64,000 nt of DNA from Haliclystus octoradiatus (GCA_916610825.1 OU744447.1:13065751-13129750); one strand, 5' to 3'; shown: positions 45,661 to 59,500, counted from the first letter of the stretch. Made by a program: numbers and translations. Notes: a model not told the origin generated them from the letters alone.

Positions 45661-47322
45661 TTAACATGAATTCGACTTCCTCCTGGAGCAAGTAAACCCA
45701 GAAGGCCGAACCCTTTAGAAAATTCTTAATCCTAACTGACGAAAAGTGCCATATATAGTCACTTATGACGAGAAACAGGCGTTATTAAACAGAAGATTGG
45801 ACCCAATTACAAACTACAAACTTCTGCCAAAATTATAGCTCACTAACCTAAAGCTAACAAAAAATCCCGAGGACGTGTAACTGCAAGTGCTGCATTGATG
45901 AGATGGGGGGGGGGCACTTTGGAAAAAAATTAACTGATCCTGAACGAACCACAGCGTGGTTCACGGGATTGGGTGCTGTAAAGGACTTAAAATTATATTT
46001 GGTTTATCTGGCCCAGCTCTTGGTGGTATGTAAGGTGGTATGCAGCCCACAACTATTTTTATTATCTAATGAAGTTATGATACAGTGGCAATATAATAAG
46101 CCCACTCACTCTCGAAATTTAGTTGGTGTATGGTTTGGCAAAAAATTTGATTGGACGTTTTAAAGTTTATTTAATAAACTATAATAGTACACGTAATAAA
46201 CCTAATTGTTGACACACATCGATCATCGATAGATAGCATTTGGTAGAAAGTCCATTTGGCTTGCAGTGGCTTGTAGCCCACTGGCCCTTACATAACAATT
46301 TTATGGTTTAATTATGACACTGAAATTTTAGTGGCTGTATGCCCACTGGCCCTCATAACCACGCTCAGATGGTTAGAAATTAATTGGATTCGTCGGACAC
46401 ATTATATTTTGATAAAAGTTGTATTCCACTCCTTAAAGTTTGAGGGGAGATGTGTTATAGATAGAAAATGTTATTGTGGTGTGAATTTTGTATGTGTGTG
46501 AATGTCACGTGTTTGTTATATTTTATAAGATAAACACACGAATATTACGTCGTATTTCAAGAGAAATGAGACCGCCTAGCCGTTACGGTTTTTAGAAAGT
46601 TGTTGAATTGTTTTTACACTAGTTATGTATAATAACAATAATTAATTACTTAAATCTTTAGTATTAATTATCGCAACTTATACTATCAAATTCATAAACA
46701 TAATTGACAATTCTGTTTTCTCTAAGAAGGGGGAAATGTGACGTAGTCACCTAATTATAATCATGTAAATACCTACTGTGATTATTGTGTAACTGCTAAA
46801 GTCATATGATCTGAATATAGTAGTTGTAATGTATGTTGAAATATAGTCAGTTCTATTCAGACATAATGCAAGCGTGTTCTCTGTCTAGAACGACACCACA
46901 TCAACAAAATGTAGTGTTGAATCAAGCATAGACAATTATTTCTTGGTTGTTTTGGGTAACAGCTATTCGCTGACAATTTTGAACAATTCGATTGTTTAAA
47001 GTATGATTTATTACGTATTATCGCGATTTTATTTACCTTCACCTTTTGTTCACACGACAATACCATGTAAAATGTTGTTCAAACATAAATATGTTTCAAA
47101 TAATGAGTTAAAAATAATTTCCATTGGGAATTCAACCGTTGTTAACCAGTTTTCGAAGTAGCAAAAGTTTTCCCACTCAAAACAGCTGATCTTTTGTTTC
47201 ATTTATTTTCCCTTCAAAACTGCCAAAACATCACGACGCCATTGTTTTTCCCTCCAAGAAATTTGCGGCAGTCGGCAACTTGGGAGGTTATGTGGTTAGC
47301 GCTCTATATCTTATACCTCTAT
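45661..47322 (+). mobile_element. Probable degraded LTR-retroelement relic between the two duplicates
   Basis: A fossil, if correctly called. At about 45903-46163 a plus-strand stretch reads DPERTTAWFTGLGAVKD, which resembles the start of a retroelement RNase H. A purine tract (AAGAAGGGGGAAA) is followed at 46737 by a TG...CA segment to about 46900 that could be a 3' LTR. A matching 5' LTR was not found. Broken, with many breaks. Family unresolved. Confidence 0.35.
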
Positions 47323-47409
47323 GGGTTGGACTTTCACTTGTATTACTCTTGATTTTCTAGTAGTATTTCCTTTGATTAGCTGAGTATTGTGGAATGGAAA
47401 GACTTCCAT
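47317..47409 (-). pseudogene. Duplicate of DEG/ENaC first-exon start (31 codons)
   Basis: Encodes MEVFPFHNTQLIKGNTTRKS and further residues ending VQVKVQP-like sequence, differing from gene 1 at a few positions (N8H region, S13I, A17T). After 31 codons comes GAG|GTATAA, a possible splice donor in phase 0. It lacks the HG motif and TM1. It could be an inert duplicate or an alternative first exon; no acceptor in suitable phase within gene 1 exon 1 was identified, so inert is more likely. Confidence 0.55.
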
Positions 47410-48004
47410 CAATTAAGGAAATGGCTATTCATATAGTTATCTTACAAGAATAAACTGTTGAGTTGGACAGACAAATGGAACATCAACACGGAAGAATTCA
47501 TTTTATAAAGTTAAATATGCATTGTATCATCATCATCATCATCATCATCATCAAATAAATAATTAATGATAATTAGCCAAGTAGAAAATTGCTCTATAGC
47601 TTGCATCGAGCAGTCGGCAACGTGCCTCCCAACCAATTTTTATTAAATGGACCTCAAAGACCTGAATGAAACACCAGACGATAGTACTAGACGTTACTTT
47701 AGATAAGATGAATGCTGCCACTAGGTCACACGTACTCCTGTCTTGATTGAAGAGTTCATTCACGGTGAGATTAAATCTCTATTTAGTAAATAGCTGGTAT
47801 TTATTCAAAATATCTTATCCCTGATTTTACCGCTAATGAGTATCTACAAAATACGTTTCAAAGATATCGCTTCTTGACGCACTCGATTAAATTTTCATAT
47901 TTTGTTTCAATCTTATCTTCTGTATTGACGGTATTGATGAAAATTAATTCCTGCTATCTTAGTGACGTATTCAGAAGTAGAAATATGGATAGAATTTGTA
48001 ATCG
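47323..48004 (-). repeat. Duplicated segment, copy B
   Basis: Second copy of 44998-45660. Its left edge is in the middle of the former exon 1 sequence, and its right edge coincides with copy A at ...AGAATTTGTAATCG. Confidence 0.9.
47526..47552. repeat. (ATC)n microsatellite
   Basis: About nine ATC units; the equivalent site in copy A (45199-45215) is shorter, showing slippage after the duplication. Confidence 0.9.
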
Positions 48005-48079
48005 TGGCTAAATGGACCCGACTTTCTCAAGACTTTTTTTAGAAAACTTTCTTTAGACTGAGCTTAAAAAGAAAAACGA

Positions 48080-48326
48080 TTCGAGAAGGAAAACGAAGAC
48101 GTTCGATAACAAAAATCCTTGGAATGACTTGGAAAATGTTTGATGGCCATCAAACACGATGCGACAATTAAAATACACAATGCAACACGTCATTCGATTT
48201 CTCTGACGTATTGCAATGGTTGCATCGTGTATTTTATTTGTCCAATCGTGTTTGATGGCCATCAAACATTTTCCAAGTCTTTCTAAGGATTTTTGTTATC
48301 GAACGTCTTTGTTATCCTTTTCGAAC
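48080..48326. repeat. 247-bp palindrome with nested 18-bp palindromes
   Basis: Arms 48080-48187 and 48219-48326 are complementary with roughly ten differences. Each arm contains the perfect palindrome GTTTGATGGCCATCAAAC (48138-48155 and 48250-48267). No coding capacity. A fold-back element or MITE. Confidence 0.8.
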
Positions 48327-49144
48327 CATTTCGTTTGAAATATGTCGAACTCTTTCAATGTTGTGGCTTCTCCATGGCTTCTTTTTAAACTCAGCCCGAG
48401 TTGCTCTAGAACAGTCTTGACAAAGTCAGGTCCGTTTACAGGTTTTATTGAAAAGTCAGAACACGAAAAACACACGTTAGACAAAAACAGATTTGTTGCA
48501 AAAGTTGCCGTCGTTTGCCCACGGCTTAAATTGGCATATGATGATGGTGATGATGGCATCGTTAATTCCCACCATTGGACACACTATATACATAAATGAA
48601 AAGTGCATCAATTTATCGATTTAAAAGTGGAATTTAATTTGAAAAATGTATTTCTTCTGTTGAAATGCGCTATCGAGCATTGTTATTTTGCCGGAAATAG
48701 CGCAATAGAAATACATAATCAAATAAAACTAATAATAGAATAGTCTCTATTCACAATTCTACTGGAAGCTGATTATGTGTCACTATCCACAACATCCTTA
48801 GTTTGATTTGGGTCCAGAAGTACACTCCAGTGGCAATGGATTTTATTCATTCATTCATTGGATTCTACTTGATTGCTTAAAAAACTACTAATGAAGGAAA
48901 TTTGAAATTTGTAAATTGAAGAATTTGGAGAAAAGTTTGTTGAGTTCTTGAACTCATAAATCAAACTCATATATAAAGGACTAGGAAATCTTACCCGATC
49001 CACTATAAATGTAACGCAGCTTTATGATTGACTTCTTAGGCAGGCGACACTACCTGTGAAAAGCCATGGATTCTTTGCATTTTATTTCTTAAATTATAGC
49101 TAATCTTTGGGTATTAGGGCAACATATATCTTAAGTTGATTCAA
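48327..49144. other. Intergenic, one unrecognised open stretch
   Basis: A minus-strand open frame of 87 codons at 48296-48559 begins near a run of Ser/Pro and has no domain known to me; a plus-strand frame overlaps it. Neither is supported as a gene. Confidence 0.3.
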
Positions 49145-49941
49145 GATATTATAATAGAACCAAGATAGTCTAACTCAGATTTGTGTTTTTGAGAGTTTTA
49201 AACAGGCCATAATATCATCTTACCTTTGTGAAAATCAACCAAATAAATTGTATTTAACATCCTCAAGCATTGAATAATTCAAATTTAATAACAATGTCTT
49301 TGTCCGACATCAATAACATCCTCAAAAGTCTATATTTGTTGACCAAATATCGATCATTTCCAAACATTTTGATCTGTTTTGCCACGGCAAAACCACTGAG
49401 AATTGGCCTCAAAATCTATTTTAAGATCATCTCGTTTCAATGCGAAAAAATTACCGGTGCTCAGATTATCAAATAAACAAACTTACTTTCTTGTGAAACA
49501 TTTATTAAACATTGCTGATATTCAATATGTTTGAAATGTCGCGAGTGGCAAAAAGTCAACAGAACCGGGTTTCATGATTTCATCTAAACCGCGCGAAAAA
49601 ATGTTTTACTTTTCACAAGAAAGTAAGTTTGTTTATTTGATAATCTGAGACCCGGTAAATTTCTCGCATCGAAACGAGATGATCTTAAAATAGATTTTGA
49701 GGCCAATTCTCAGTGATTTTGCCGTGGCAAAACAGATCAAAATGTTTGGAATTGATCGATATTGGGTCAACAAAGATGTCAGGCAAATACGTCGTTTTTA
49801 AATTTGAATTATTCAATGCTTGAGGATGTTAAATACAATTTATTTGGTTGATTTTCACAAAGGTAAGATAATATTATGGCCTGTTTAAAACTCTCAAAAA
49901 CACAAATCTGAGTTAGACTATCTTGGTTCTATTATAATATC
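49145..49941. repeat. 797-bp fold-back element with ~340-bp arms
   Basis: Left arm 49145-49500 and right arm 49610-49941 are reverse complements at about 90% by eye, with a ~110-bp spacer. Outer ends read GATATTATAATAGAACCAAG; inner ends read CAAACTTACTTTCTTGTGAAA. There is no transposase. Confidence 0.85.
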
Positions 49942-50439
49942 TTGGTTGATTGCATTGCTTTTGCAATTATTTACCATCGCATCTATTTGATATACCACTG
50001 GATTAAATTGAATCAAAATGTCGGGGAAACCCCAGGGTCGTCAATTTCCTAGATTTATTTGGAAAATTTCTTGGACCCCTTTGGATGTTCCTTAGTCCCT
50101 CACCTCTGATATCAATTAGATACACTTGAGATTTACTTAACGATTAATTGTTTATTTTTTGATTGATGTTATTCTTCCCTGGATTCCAAATGCTCAACTG
50201 CCTGCTTTTAGACTGTCTCTCTTTCTTTTACTCAATATCTCCTTCATTTCTTATCGGATCGGCTTCAAAGTTTTAGCAAACAATGTTTCAGTCACTACAC
50301 ATCAGAATCAATCATTTATTTGGAAGAAATGATTTTCAGTAGAAACCTCTATTATCACATAATCAAATCACATATCAGATACAATATTTTTCAATATTAT
50401 CAGAACATGCAGTCCCGTTTCCAAATTACACATTGCACC

Positions 50440-50570
50440 ACAAAACTCCCAGTGAAACTGTACAGTGTTTAAATGAAATTAGATTATGTTATTGAAGAAG
50501 ATCCCAATAAAGCTGTGCATCAAGTAAACCAGAATAAGTGATTTAAGTTAAATCCAAGAGCTGGTGACGT
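50440..50570. repeat. Downstream repeats of DEG/ENaC gene 2
   Basis: GAAACTGTACAGTGTTTAAATG and AATAAAGCTGTGCATCAAGT-type blocks of the same kind as those after gene 1 (24200-25070), in the same position relative to the stop codon. Confidence 0.5.
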
Positions 50571-50583
50571 GTAATCTGAACAT

Positions 50584-53500
50584 CTAGCCATTGATTCTCC
50601 TCCCAGTTATCAGATGAATGCAGCATGTGACAAGGAAGATCAGAAATTCAACAACCGTCAAACAAGAAATGCCAGTCCAAAGCCCAAGTAGTCCACCAAT
50701 ATCACCCATAAATGATTCAATCTGTTTGACAAAGAAAAGAAAATAATTAACATTCTACAGCTCTTGTATGAAGTATTGCATGGCATCTATAATAAGTGAT
50801 TTATATAGAAGCTATGTCCCAGGCTTCTAAATGTAATCGACGATTTCCCTCTTTTGGAGATCCCCTTACTTCAGTACAACAATAGGACATTTACGAATAG
50901 TTTAACAATAGCTAAGATAAATTTACTTCGTATAATCGGATTGAAGTTCCGTATAGATGGTTTCGTAGACGTGATTGCATAAACTGAGGTTATATCCTAT
51001 TGGTTAAAATTTGTTTTCAGTTTACGTAATTAACTTTTTCTTTGTATCAATTTATTTCGTTTTTGTATTAAATTATGTTCCTAGTTTCTTGTATGAAAAT
51101 ATGTATTCTGTAAAATAGGATCAGAGTTAGTTGGAGCGAGATGCAAAAAAGTTCGAAATTTATTATCGCCGGCTATACTTTTTATTAGACACCGTTGTGC
51201 AGAAGTCCCACCGAAGGTATGACGATCATTATACTCTGATCACACTGTTGTATATTTAGATTATTGAATATTATTGTATTAAATGTTATTATTATTGTTG
51301 TTTCATATTTAGAAAAATCAGTTTATTTAGCTCAAATATCAGACGCTGTTGTTGATGTGTTCATAGTTCTGAGTTGAATTACTGCGTGATTTCACGACTT
51401 ATTTGTACAGCGGCAAAATATCGAAGACTAACGTCGACGATCATTACACTAAATGATTACAGTAATTATTCTAATGATTAGGCTCTTATGATGAGCTGAA
51501 ACGTCAGGAATGCGAGTACATGAGCTGCCTGTGTCACCTTTGAAAATGTTAGGGTCTTTGCATTATCGCATTTTGTCTAGTTTTTGGGGCATGTTCAATC
51601 TTTTTCAAACATGCATAAATTTTTCATGCTACACAATACCGAGATATCTTCATATCTTCAAAACGGACCATGGCGATGATGCAATCGCAAAAGTATTTGT
51701 TATTTGCTTACTTGGTCAACGTCTCGTGGGAGTAATGATTTAGTCGATGATGTAAAAAAGAAAAGATCAAATAAATGTTTTCCAGTCTTTCTTTCAATGT
51801 TGATAAAAAAAGAAGTAGACTTGTTTGAGAGATGTCTGTGGCAGTTTTATAAGCTAGACAACCATAGGCCTTCGCCAAAATTTAATTGAATCACATTATG
51901 TTGATCAACCTGTTAGAAGACAATTATCCTTCCATAATTATTATTTTGATAACCAAACAAGTAAGGTACCGAATACCAACTTCAAAATGTTCGTTGTCGA
52001 ATTATTTGCAATCAAAGCTGGATGCCATTTTTATCACTTCTGAATCAACTACTAAAACAATGACAGCGAGGCACATAATTCCATCACAGACATTTTTGGA
52101 GCATACTAGGTCACACAAATAGACGCAAGACCTTAATGCAAAGACCCTAACGTTTTTAAATGTTTTTAGTGTATGACGCAGGCTAGATCATGAGACCATA
52201 AGCGGCTTCCGCACTACCAAAAAGCCTGGGGTAGCGTTCACGTGGGATAAAACCTAACTCAGTGTGAATACGTTGGGTTGGACCCATGTTTGACCCTAGT
52301 TGAATTGGATTCGACCTAGGGGACATAAAGCTTTTTCACAGGATTTGATTTACACGAAATAAGCACTCGAAGTGAGCTCAATCGGATCCCGAAATTATTG
52401 AAGTTCTAATTTTTATGCTAAATATTGTCGAAATCGTTAATCATATGTCGGTCAATGCAGTTGGTAAAATATTTTGTACATTACCCCATATGATACAGTT
52501 TCTTCACTGCTATGGACATCCAGTTGATCAAAAAAGAATCGTGCTGTCAATATGTTCTTTCTATTCGAAAATATAATGAAAAAAATCATTTGGATCAAAC
52601 ATCAGCAATAAATGTTGTGGCTAAAATGAGAGATTGAAAGAAAGTTTATCAAACATGGTATTTTGCTTTCCCGGATTAATCGAGGAAAGTAACATACTTG
52701 ATATAGCAGTTGCGTACCATTTATATTATACTTGATACATTCTATTGTATATAACACGTGCTTGATTGGATCATAACACTGCTTATCGATTATACCTATT
52801 TTATGATGATTATTATCCTAATATTTGGCAAATAATAATAGTTTAGCAACCAACAATACAATTTATCTTCTTTCCAACAGAATACATGAGGATCAAATTG
52901 GAATTATTGCCATTCAAATTACCATTCAAAGGAAAACTATATTTGATTTCCGCAGCTCAATTTGGCGCAAAAATTACCCGTGACTGCATGCTTGAAATAT
53001 TTTATATGAGAAATTACACTGGTTAGGTGCTGTCACGTATTTCCTGCTTTTAATAATTAACAGTATAAATATTATGTGAATAAATTCAGAATTACAATGA
53101 AGGCTATAGAATTACAATGTTTTATGCAGATCATGGGATCATGTTTATAATGAGTGTTTTCTTGTATGCCTGAGTGCAGGAAGAGACTTCAAACATAACC
53201 TGCTTGCATACTAACCGTCAAAATTAAAGCAATAGAGTCTGCTAACTCGAAGAAAAAGGCTACTTGTGCTGGTTAAGCATGGGACGTGGAAATAGGCTGC
53301 TTCGCGCTCGCAAAGAATGGTTGAGTCGAAAATCTGTTATAGCAAGTATGTAACAATTAATTTTACCGAAGCTATCTAGTTTTTCAATAAATCTGAATTT
53401 AGATTTTAGCATTAGTAATCATCATTAAATGATACATCATCATCATTAAATTCCTTTTGTTCTCTATTGTTTCATGAACTATTTGTGCTCCCTGTGGTCG

Positions 53501-56500
53501 ATCCGCTTAATATCACGATCCACTTAATATCACGATTCTTGCTTGGCCCACCGTCGTGACATTAACGGGGTTTCACTGTATACCACATACAAGCTCAATG
53601 TCAGTTAATTAATTATTTAATTGATAAATATCTTACTGTATAATAGCGAAAGCCATTCGATTAATGTGATTGGTTTAAAGTGTGAAGCAAAATAACCATA
53701 TCAAAAAAGAACAAAAACTAGGCTCAGAAATGCAATCGTCATGTTAAGTGCCAATCAATTAACGCACGTAAGATATTAGGGAAGTCTATATTTAATACCG
53801 GCGCAGCCATGCGAGTACGTATTTCTCGTTTGTCATCACTTCTGCGCATTGGAAAAAGCCTTTTTCTCTGAAACATGTCACTGAACTCCTTGTCTCGGAA
53901 CAGATTTTTGTGCAAAAATTGAACCACTGAGTACTTGCTTTGAACTCATTGTTTTGGTTTGTTTTTGTTTTTGTTTTAAATTCACTTTCTTGAATAAAAC
54001 TTTATGTGGCCCTAAGAAATTCCTACCGTATAAATTTCAATGAACACAAGAAAAATGTCAGAATTTCCTATTTACCTGGAAAATAGAAACTCTTGTTTTA
54101 TTTTATTTTATCTAAACGTCTTTTTCTGGCATAGCAAGTACTACAGTAAGACCAGCCAGACTCGAATGATGGCTCGGTATTTTTAGTCCTCTTCCATGTC
54201 TCATTACGCACCCAGCGTGTTCGTGCTGGAGTATATAAAACTGAGTTCCGGAATTTATTTGTTATAGATTTTTTGATCATAAATGAAATTGAAAAGACAG
54301 TCAAATAGTGGATCAACTAGTATGTGCTAGTTTCTAGCCATTGAATACTGTAGTTGAGTATCAGGTCTATAATGTGTGTTGTTTGCATAAAAGGAATTTG
54401 CATTACATTTTGTTACAGTGGCATTCCCCTTCGCTTGTAGAAAATTTTGAATAAGGGGGCTGTCCAATCACTTTCGACGATCAAAAATCTTTTTAAAATT
54501 TACCCCTATGTGAATCAGAGATCAGAGATTTGGATTGAAATGATTGATGCAATCACGACAGTTGAAAGTTCAAAAACGTGTTGCAAGTGATATTAATTCT
54601 CAATTGTTGGCATTGAAGTTTATTACCAATGTTCAGAACGATTTCGAACAGAATAAAATTTGCTAGAAAATAGCAATAAAGGTGAGTTATCGCAGCCTAG
54701 TGAGTTATCAATTCCCTCTTTAGTAAAATAGTTTTCAATGATTAGTCAGAAAAATTCAGAAAATTCAGCGAGTGACAGGCCGGTTACGGTTTCATGAATT
54801 CATCTAATCAAACACCAGTAAGATTTCAATGTAACTCCTATACGCTAAATCATTGGGGGATGGCCCATTAGGGCAGCTGGGGCAGTGCCCCACCAAGACT
54901 TCCCCATATTATGATTTTTCAAAAGTCTTATTAGATGTTTTTCAGAACATATGCAATGCAAGGAAATTTTTGTCAAACCTGAGCTGTATTCGATAGATAA
55001 TAGTGAAAATGTGTACAATATTTACAACTCAGCTTTGTCCAAAGTGACCTTTGGTATTGGTAATCTCTCTTAGTGACCTTTGTTGATAATTTTAAATATT
55101 TATAGTCTGTGTGATATCATGCACTTCGTGGCCTCACATAGCTGCTACTCGCAGGGTACAACGACATTCTGCCCAAAAAAGCTATTTTTCTGCTGTTGTG
55201 AACATGTTATGCATCCCTGCTTCGGCATAAAAGAATTCAAGTTTGGCAGAATTTTGTCGGCCCGCGACGGCTTTGGCTTCTAATCTCACATGAATAGCTT
55301 GATTAGAATGTGACGTACATATGACAGTAAGGTCACTTAAATGTAAATTAATCAACGAAGTGACTGTTTGACTAGCAGTCGCAGCCATTATGGATTACAC
55401 TTAGCGTGCGCAGACAATCAGTTACGTCATTGGTCGATCACGTGTTTCACTCCTCCCAGGGTTATGGTTAGGTAGGGCGAGGGTTAATTAGGGTCCAATC
55501 ACGTGTTAACCACCATTTCGAGGCTAAATTCTTTTCTGTTTTATGTGAGTCTGACTAGGGTGCAGATCATACTGTGGTTCAAGTCCAGGTCGTTCAAAAT
55601 TTTGAATCTATTTCCATTATTTATGTTCCAAATTGTTTATAAGTTACTGTTCTTTCATAATACGCATGCGTTCCTATTCATAATAGCTGCGAATGCCGGT
55701 CAAATAGTCACATCGATTAATCAATTTGAGGACTTTACTGCCTATAGTGATGGCAACTGTACAGAGCTTCACACGGCAATATAGTATCGAATAAATTTAT
55801 AAACAAAATAAATACTGAAAAAATGATTTTACGTTGCATCGGCTTCAGTATCTATGTTTCCATTTTCAATCAACTGCAAAAATAAGTATAATATAATTGT
55901 TTATATATCATCAATGATTAATCATATGTGAAGGATTCAGCGTAATAGATAATTATTAACATTGTAATGGGCAATTATGAAACGAAGACGGTGTTATACA
56001 GTAGTTTCTAAACACACTACAGTATTACGGGATGATGAAAGAACAAAATTGGTGAGGTATTTTAGTCTTCTTAGGAATGCTTCGTAATGTATGGAGTGTT
56101 TTATATGTATACTTATGTAGCATTAGGTTGATGCTACGTCAATAAAGCTACCTCCAATTTTTGACTTTATTGATACAGAGATAAACACATAAATTAGCTC
56201 ACAGCTGCTCAGTCATGGTAAAAAGCTGTGTAATCCAACAGTTTTTCTGCAATCGTTATTTTGTGATTATTATTCTAATTTTCTACACAATTATCATCGT
56301 CGACAAAAATATTAGTAACTATACTCTCTAATAGTATGGGAATTAGATATGAAGCTATTGTCTGTAGATCTAGATCAAGCCTTAATGATGAAGACGGATT
56401 TGCGTCTATGCCTCCGCAAAGCTGACCTGGAAATATCGATTATATATGACTGAAAAACTGATGGATTTTATTATGTATAAAGTTTATATGCCAACAAAAG

Positions 56501-59500
56501 TGCATATCATAATGTTTAAGATTACTATATATCATATATATTTTATGTCTAATGTTTTCAGATTTCGAAAATGCTTTGGCCTACGCCCTATATCATTCAG
56601 AGCATTAGTCAGACTATATAGTATAGCTTTCTCTTTCTTGAGTTGACTGGATAGTTGATTAATTTATAATCAAGAAATCGTTAATGTTTTGGATAATAAT
56701 ATTCTGGTTGTCAAGATCATGTTTTTGATACCCAAGTAGTTGAGGTTTCTCGAATACGACCACTAATCATATATATGCAATTTGGCGAGTTTTACTTGGA
56801 AATCTGTGCTCAAGTTTTACACATATTCATTAATTAAGGATACTTAACCTAAATCGGTTCAACTTTGCAATAAATTGAAGTATACTTGAAAGGTAATTGT
56901 TATTGTTATTGAATGTGTTTCGAAAAAATTCCTCACATTATAGTTACAAAGAAATAGCAAGATTGAATTTAGATTTTCAATAGAAATGATGTGTTTGTAA
57001 ATTTCATATGTTGCATTTTTACATGTTATGATTTTACGATACATGTCTTACTTATTACGCATGCATACTTACAGTTTGAATTCTATTTTCAGAAGGATAG
57101 GAAGTAGATGAAAACGATTGCGTGTATTTGATTTCCCTGTGATTACAAAGGACACAAAATGATTGTTATCTTCGTTGGAAATTTCAATTGAGGTTGCAGA
57201 AGTCTGATTGGAAACCAACATTGAATGACGATTCACAAAAAAGTGTATATAACCATGTCAATTACTTATGATTTACTCACAAACATCGACCTCGCCTACA
57301 TATCTATTTACTCACTAACTTAGAATCAATTTTTTGGTGCATTTTCTGTCTTCATGATTTGAAAATCCACCTGAAAGCAAGCTTTGAAGACAATGAACAA
57401 TGTTGTAGAGAGTAAGTGGATCTAAAACTCGGTGACCCGCGAACAATAGTGATATAATGATTTTAATAATCATGTAACATAACCGTCTGGCCGAACATCA
57501 ATTATCCTCAATCAATTTCACTAGACAACAATGATTTTTTTCTGTATTCATGGGTCATTAGTTTTTCATTAAATACAGTTTTACTATAATTATTGAAACA
57601 TCAATTCAAAATATTGTAACAAAACGCAAAGAATTCGGCATACTAGTTTTACCAGCTTTCGAAATGTTTTAAATTATTAACTAGTAATTTATGCACTTAA
57701 ATATTCCAACTCCTGAAATGCTTCTATCGTATTTTGGCGAGTTGGAATTTAATTACAGAGTGAATTTCTTGTTGTGAAAGGTCATTACATTTTACGCAGC
57801 TCTTCACCATTTTCAAAACACATGATCTATCTTTGGTCTGGCCGTGTGGATAATTGCATTAGATAGTTCCAGATTTTCATAATGAAGACGCAACGATGAC
57901 GATAAGCCTGCAAAAGCCACTGGCGTCACTACGTTATCGCTCTTACGTAATTAAACAAGGGGGACAAATCATGATTGGTGTAAAAAGAAGCTTTCAACTT
58001 GTAGGTTAGACTGGTCCAAATAAATTATTAGCTTGGAACTTGAATTGAATTCTTGATTTTATTGTTCATATGGGACATAGGAAGAAAATCATGAATGAAA
58101 TATTTCAGTTCAAATATTATCGGGAAATGGGCGCTCAATGCCCTTCCAATTCAATATACAAAGTCAATGGGAAAAAATTTCAAGAAAATACAGTTGATTC
58201 TCAGTAAAATGTTTTTCGATAATTTTTTTTGCCTATAAAGGTAATATTCTCAGAAATATTACTGTGGCATTTACATGTCTATTTGATGAGAACCTATCTA
58301 CTTTTAAATTTAAGCCATTTCCATTTGTATGTGTGTAGTTTGTGAGGTGAGGATTCATGATATGTCGTTTTAGGTGCCAACATACTTGAAATAAATATCA
58401 ATGTATTTGTCATCAACCAGAGGCGTACAGAGCCTACTTCATTTTTTAAAATAAGTACATCTAAATTGAGAAAAACAATGAAAATTGTTTCCTTTCTCAA
58501 CAAAAATCCTGTCTCAGACTGAAGGCTAATTAAACAGTTCCGCACTTGAATGAATTTCTTTTGACTCGCAAATACAAAGCAGAACGATCCTTCGTTTTGT
58601 GACTTGACAGATAATTTGTGTATTGTCATCGTAGTAATTCCCAGAATGAAATTCAGGTCACGTCTGATTTAAGGAAAACGGAAAGAGATTTGCAGAAAAA
58701 ATTTAAACGAGGTCTAGTGTATTTTGCTTTCGTATAAACGAGCGTACCGCATGGGAATATATCGAACAATTTTAAATAAATTTTTCCATAAATTTCTTTC
58801 CATTTTCCGACGTGCCCTGAAATTCAAACGTAAACAAACAAAAACACATGTATTTATATGAATGTGAAAAAAATAAGGTGTGTTATCATCAGATCTTTAG
58901 TTGGAAATTATATATTCAGAAATTATTAGTGGAAAATGACTTGGAATAAAACGTTATAAATTTGCAAACAAACCCACGTTGTGGAAATTAAATTACAACG
59001 ACATAAAGTATGAAAATAATTAATAAAATAATGTGTAAAAATGAAGAAATAATAAATAGTTTCCAATGCTATACTTTTTCACAAGTCACTCGAACGAGCA
59101 CTTGAATGATTTGTTGAATAAACACGTTATGAATAGTGAACAATCATTGTAATTTTTCCTCGCTGTGTCGGTGTTGTATAGGTGAAACGTAACTTCATTT
59201 AGACAAACCAACAACAAATTGTTACCTTGCAACTTTATGACACTCGGGTTAGTAATGTCCTGGGTTTTTTGGGGGATATATGGCTACTTCTTCCATGTGC
59301 TTCGGGACAAACTAGAAAGTATCAAATTTTGCTAATAAAATCATGTTCGTTCCATGTTTCACCTCTAAACTTTCTGCTTCTTTCAACAGCAAAATATGAA
59401 ATAGAATATTTTCTAAATTAAATTGTGGTTTCGATCGACTGTTCTACATAGATTTCTTCATGTATTTATTTTGAACCAGACTAAGCCAGATTATTCACAA

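Noticed and set aside
51480-51510. Hammerhead-ribozyme-like core TATGATGAGCTGAAAC
   Set aside because: The conserved first C of the CUGAUGA core is A here and stem II is essentially absent, so no active fold is supported.
55041-55338. Possible MITE with AAGTGACCTT/AAGGTCACTT ends
   Set aside because: Only about 10 bp of inverted similarity and a further GTGACCTTTG copy nearby make the ends ambiguous.
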